14,048 bases of DNA. Origin: an uncultured Ruminococcus sp. (GTDB taxonomy: Bacteria; Bacillota; Clostridia; Oscillospirales; Ruminococcaceae). The notes beneath the pieces are model-generated. The model was not told where the DNA came from and made no database searches. It was given only the letters and a program-made list of their open reading frames with translations. A program made the translations under genes and the position numbers. Below, piece after piece: positions 14,020-14,048 of the stretch. The DNA lies in the NCBI GenBank assembly GCA_902796865.1, contig CADBQZ010000017.1:1-14048 (forward strand). Reading direction: 5' to 3'. The stretch's first letter is position 1, and each line of letters begins with the position of its first letter.

Positions 14020-14048
14020 ATGCCGAATGTCAAAAAACGTTCAATAAA
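14020..14048 (+). CDS. Possible start of a next gene, cut by the window edge
   Basis: An ATG at 14020 opens MPNVKKRSI and is open to the window end. It sits only six bases after a promoter -10, at the expected transcription start, and has no ribosome binding site. Either translation is leaderless or the real start lies further right. Only nine full codons are visible, so no family can be named. Confidence 0.25.

Overview
The window comes from a low-GC, Gram-positive, anaerobic Clostridia-type genome, most likely a Ruminococcus-like member of the Oscillospiraceae. It carries a secreted dockerin protein with Thr-rich linkers (cellulosome architecture), a forespore sigma factor operon and a flagellar/chemotaxis cluster, with near-consensus sigma-A promoters and strong AGGAGG-type ribosome binding sites. 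The genus is inferred from this combination, not proven.

Layout. Positions 1-5828 (+) are a collinear motility operon: the 3' part of fliG, then cheA, cheW, cheR, cheB and a second, longer cheW, closed by a strong terminator. Facing it on the minus strand (5976-8252) is a large secreted protein with signal peptide, two InlB-type repeats, three related unknown modules separated by poly-Thr linkers, and a C-terminal type I dockerin. Its roughly 220-nt leader holds a near-consensus promoter, a class I cyclic-di-GMP (GEMM-I) riboswitch and an intrinsic terminator just before the gene. Positions 8846-10251 (+) are the sporulation operon spoIIAA-spoIIAB-sigF.

Positions 10252-11267 have no credible gene. 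They hold a hairpin-rich, MITE-like element of about 430 bp with imperfect inverted ends, a second copy of its left half, and a 100-bp tandem repeat array of terminator-like hairpins. The array lies directly downstream of a minus-strand tRNA-Leu(CAG) with a perfect consensus promoter. Then come a stand-alone IreB/UPF0297 gene (-), a DUF4234-DUF2752 membrane-protein pair (-), and a DUF421/YetF-DUF4363 pair (+). A promoter and the possible start of another gene lie at the right edge.

How it fits together. CheA, the CheW proteins, CheR and CheB process receptor signals for the flagellar motor, whose switch protein is FliG. The neighbouring dockerin gene looks to be under c-di-GMP transcription control, which suggests that plant-fibre attachment or cellulosome composition is tied to the motile/sessile decision. 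The most notable observation is this c-di-GMP riboswitch on a cellulosomal gene convergent with a chemotaxis operon. The predicted polarity, off when c-di-GMP is high, is an inference from competing base pairs.
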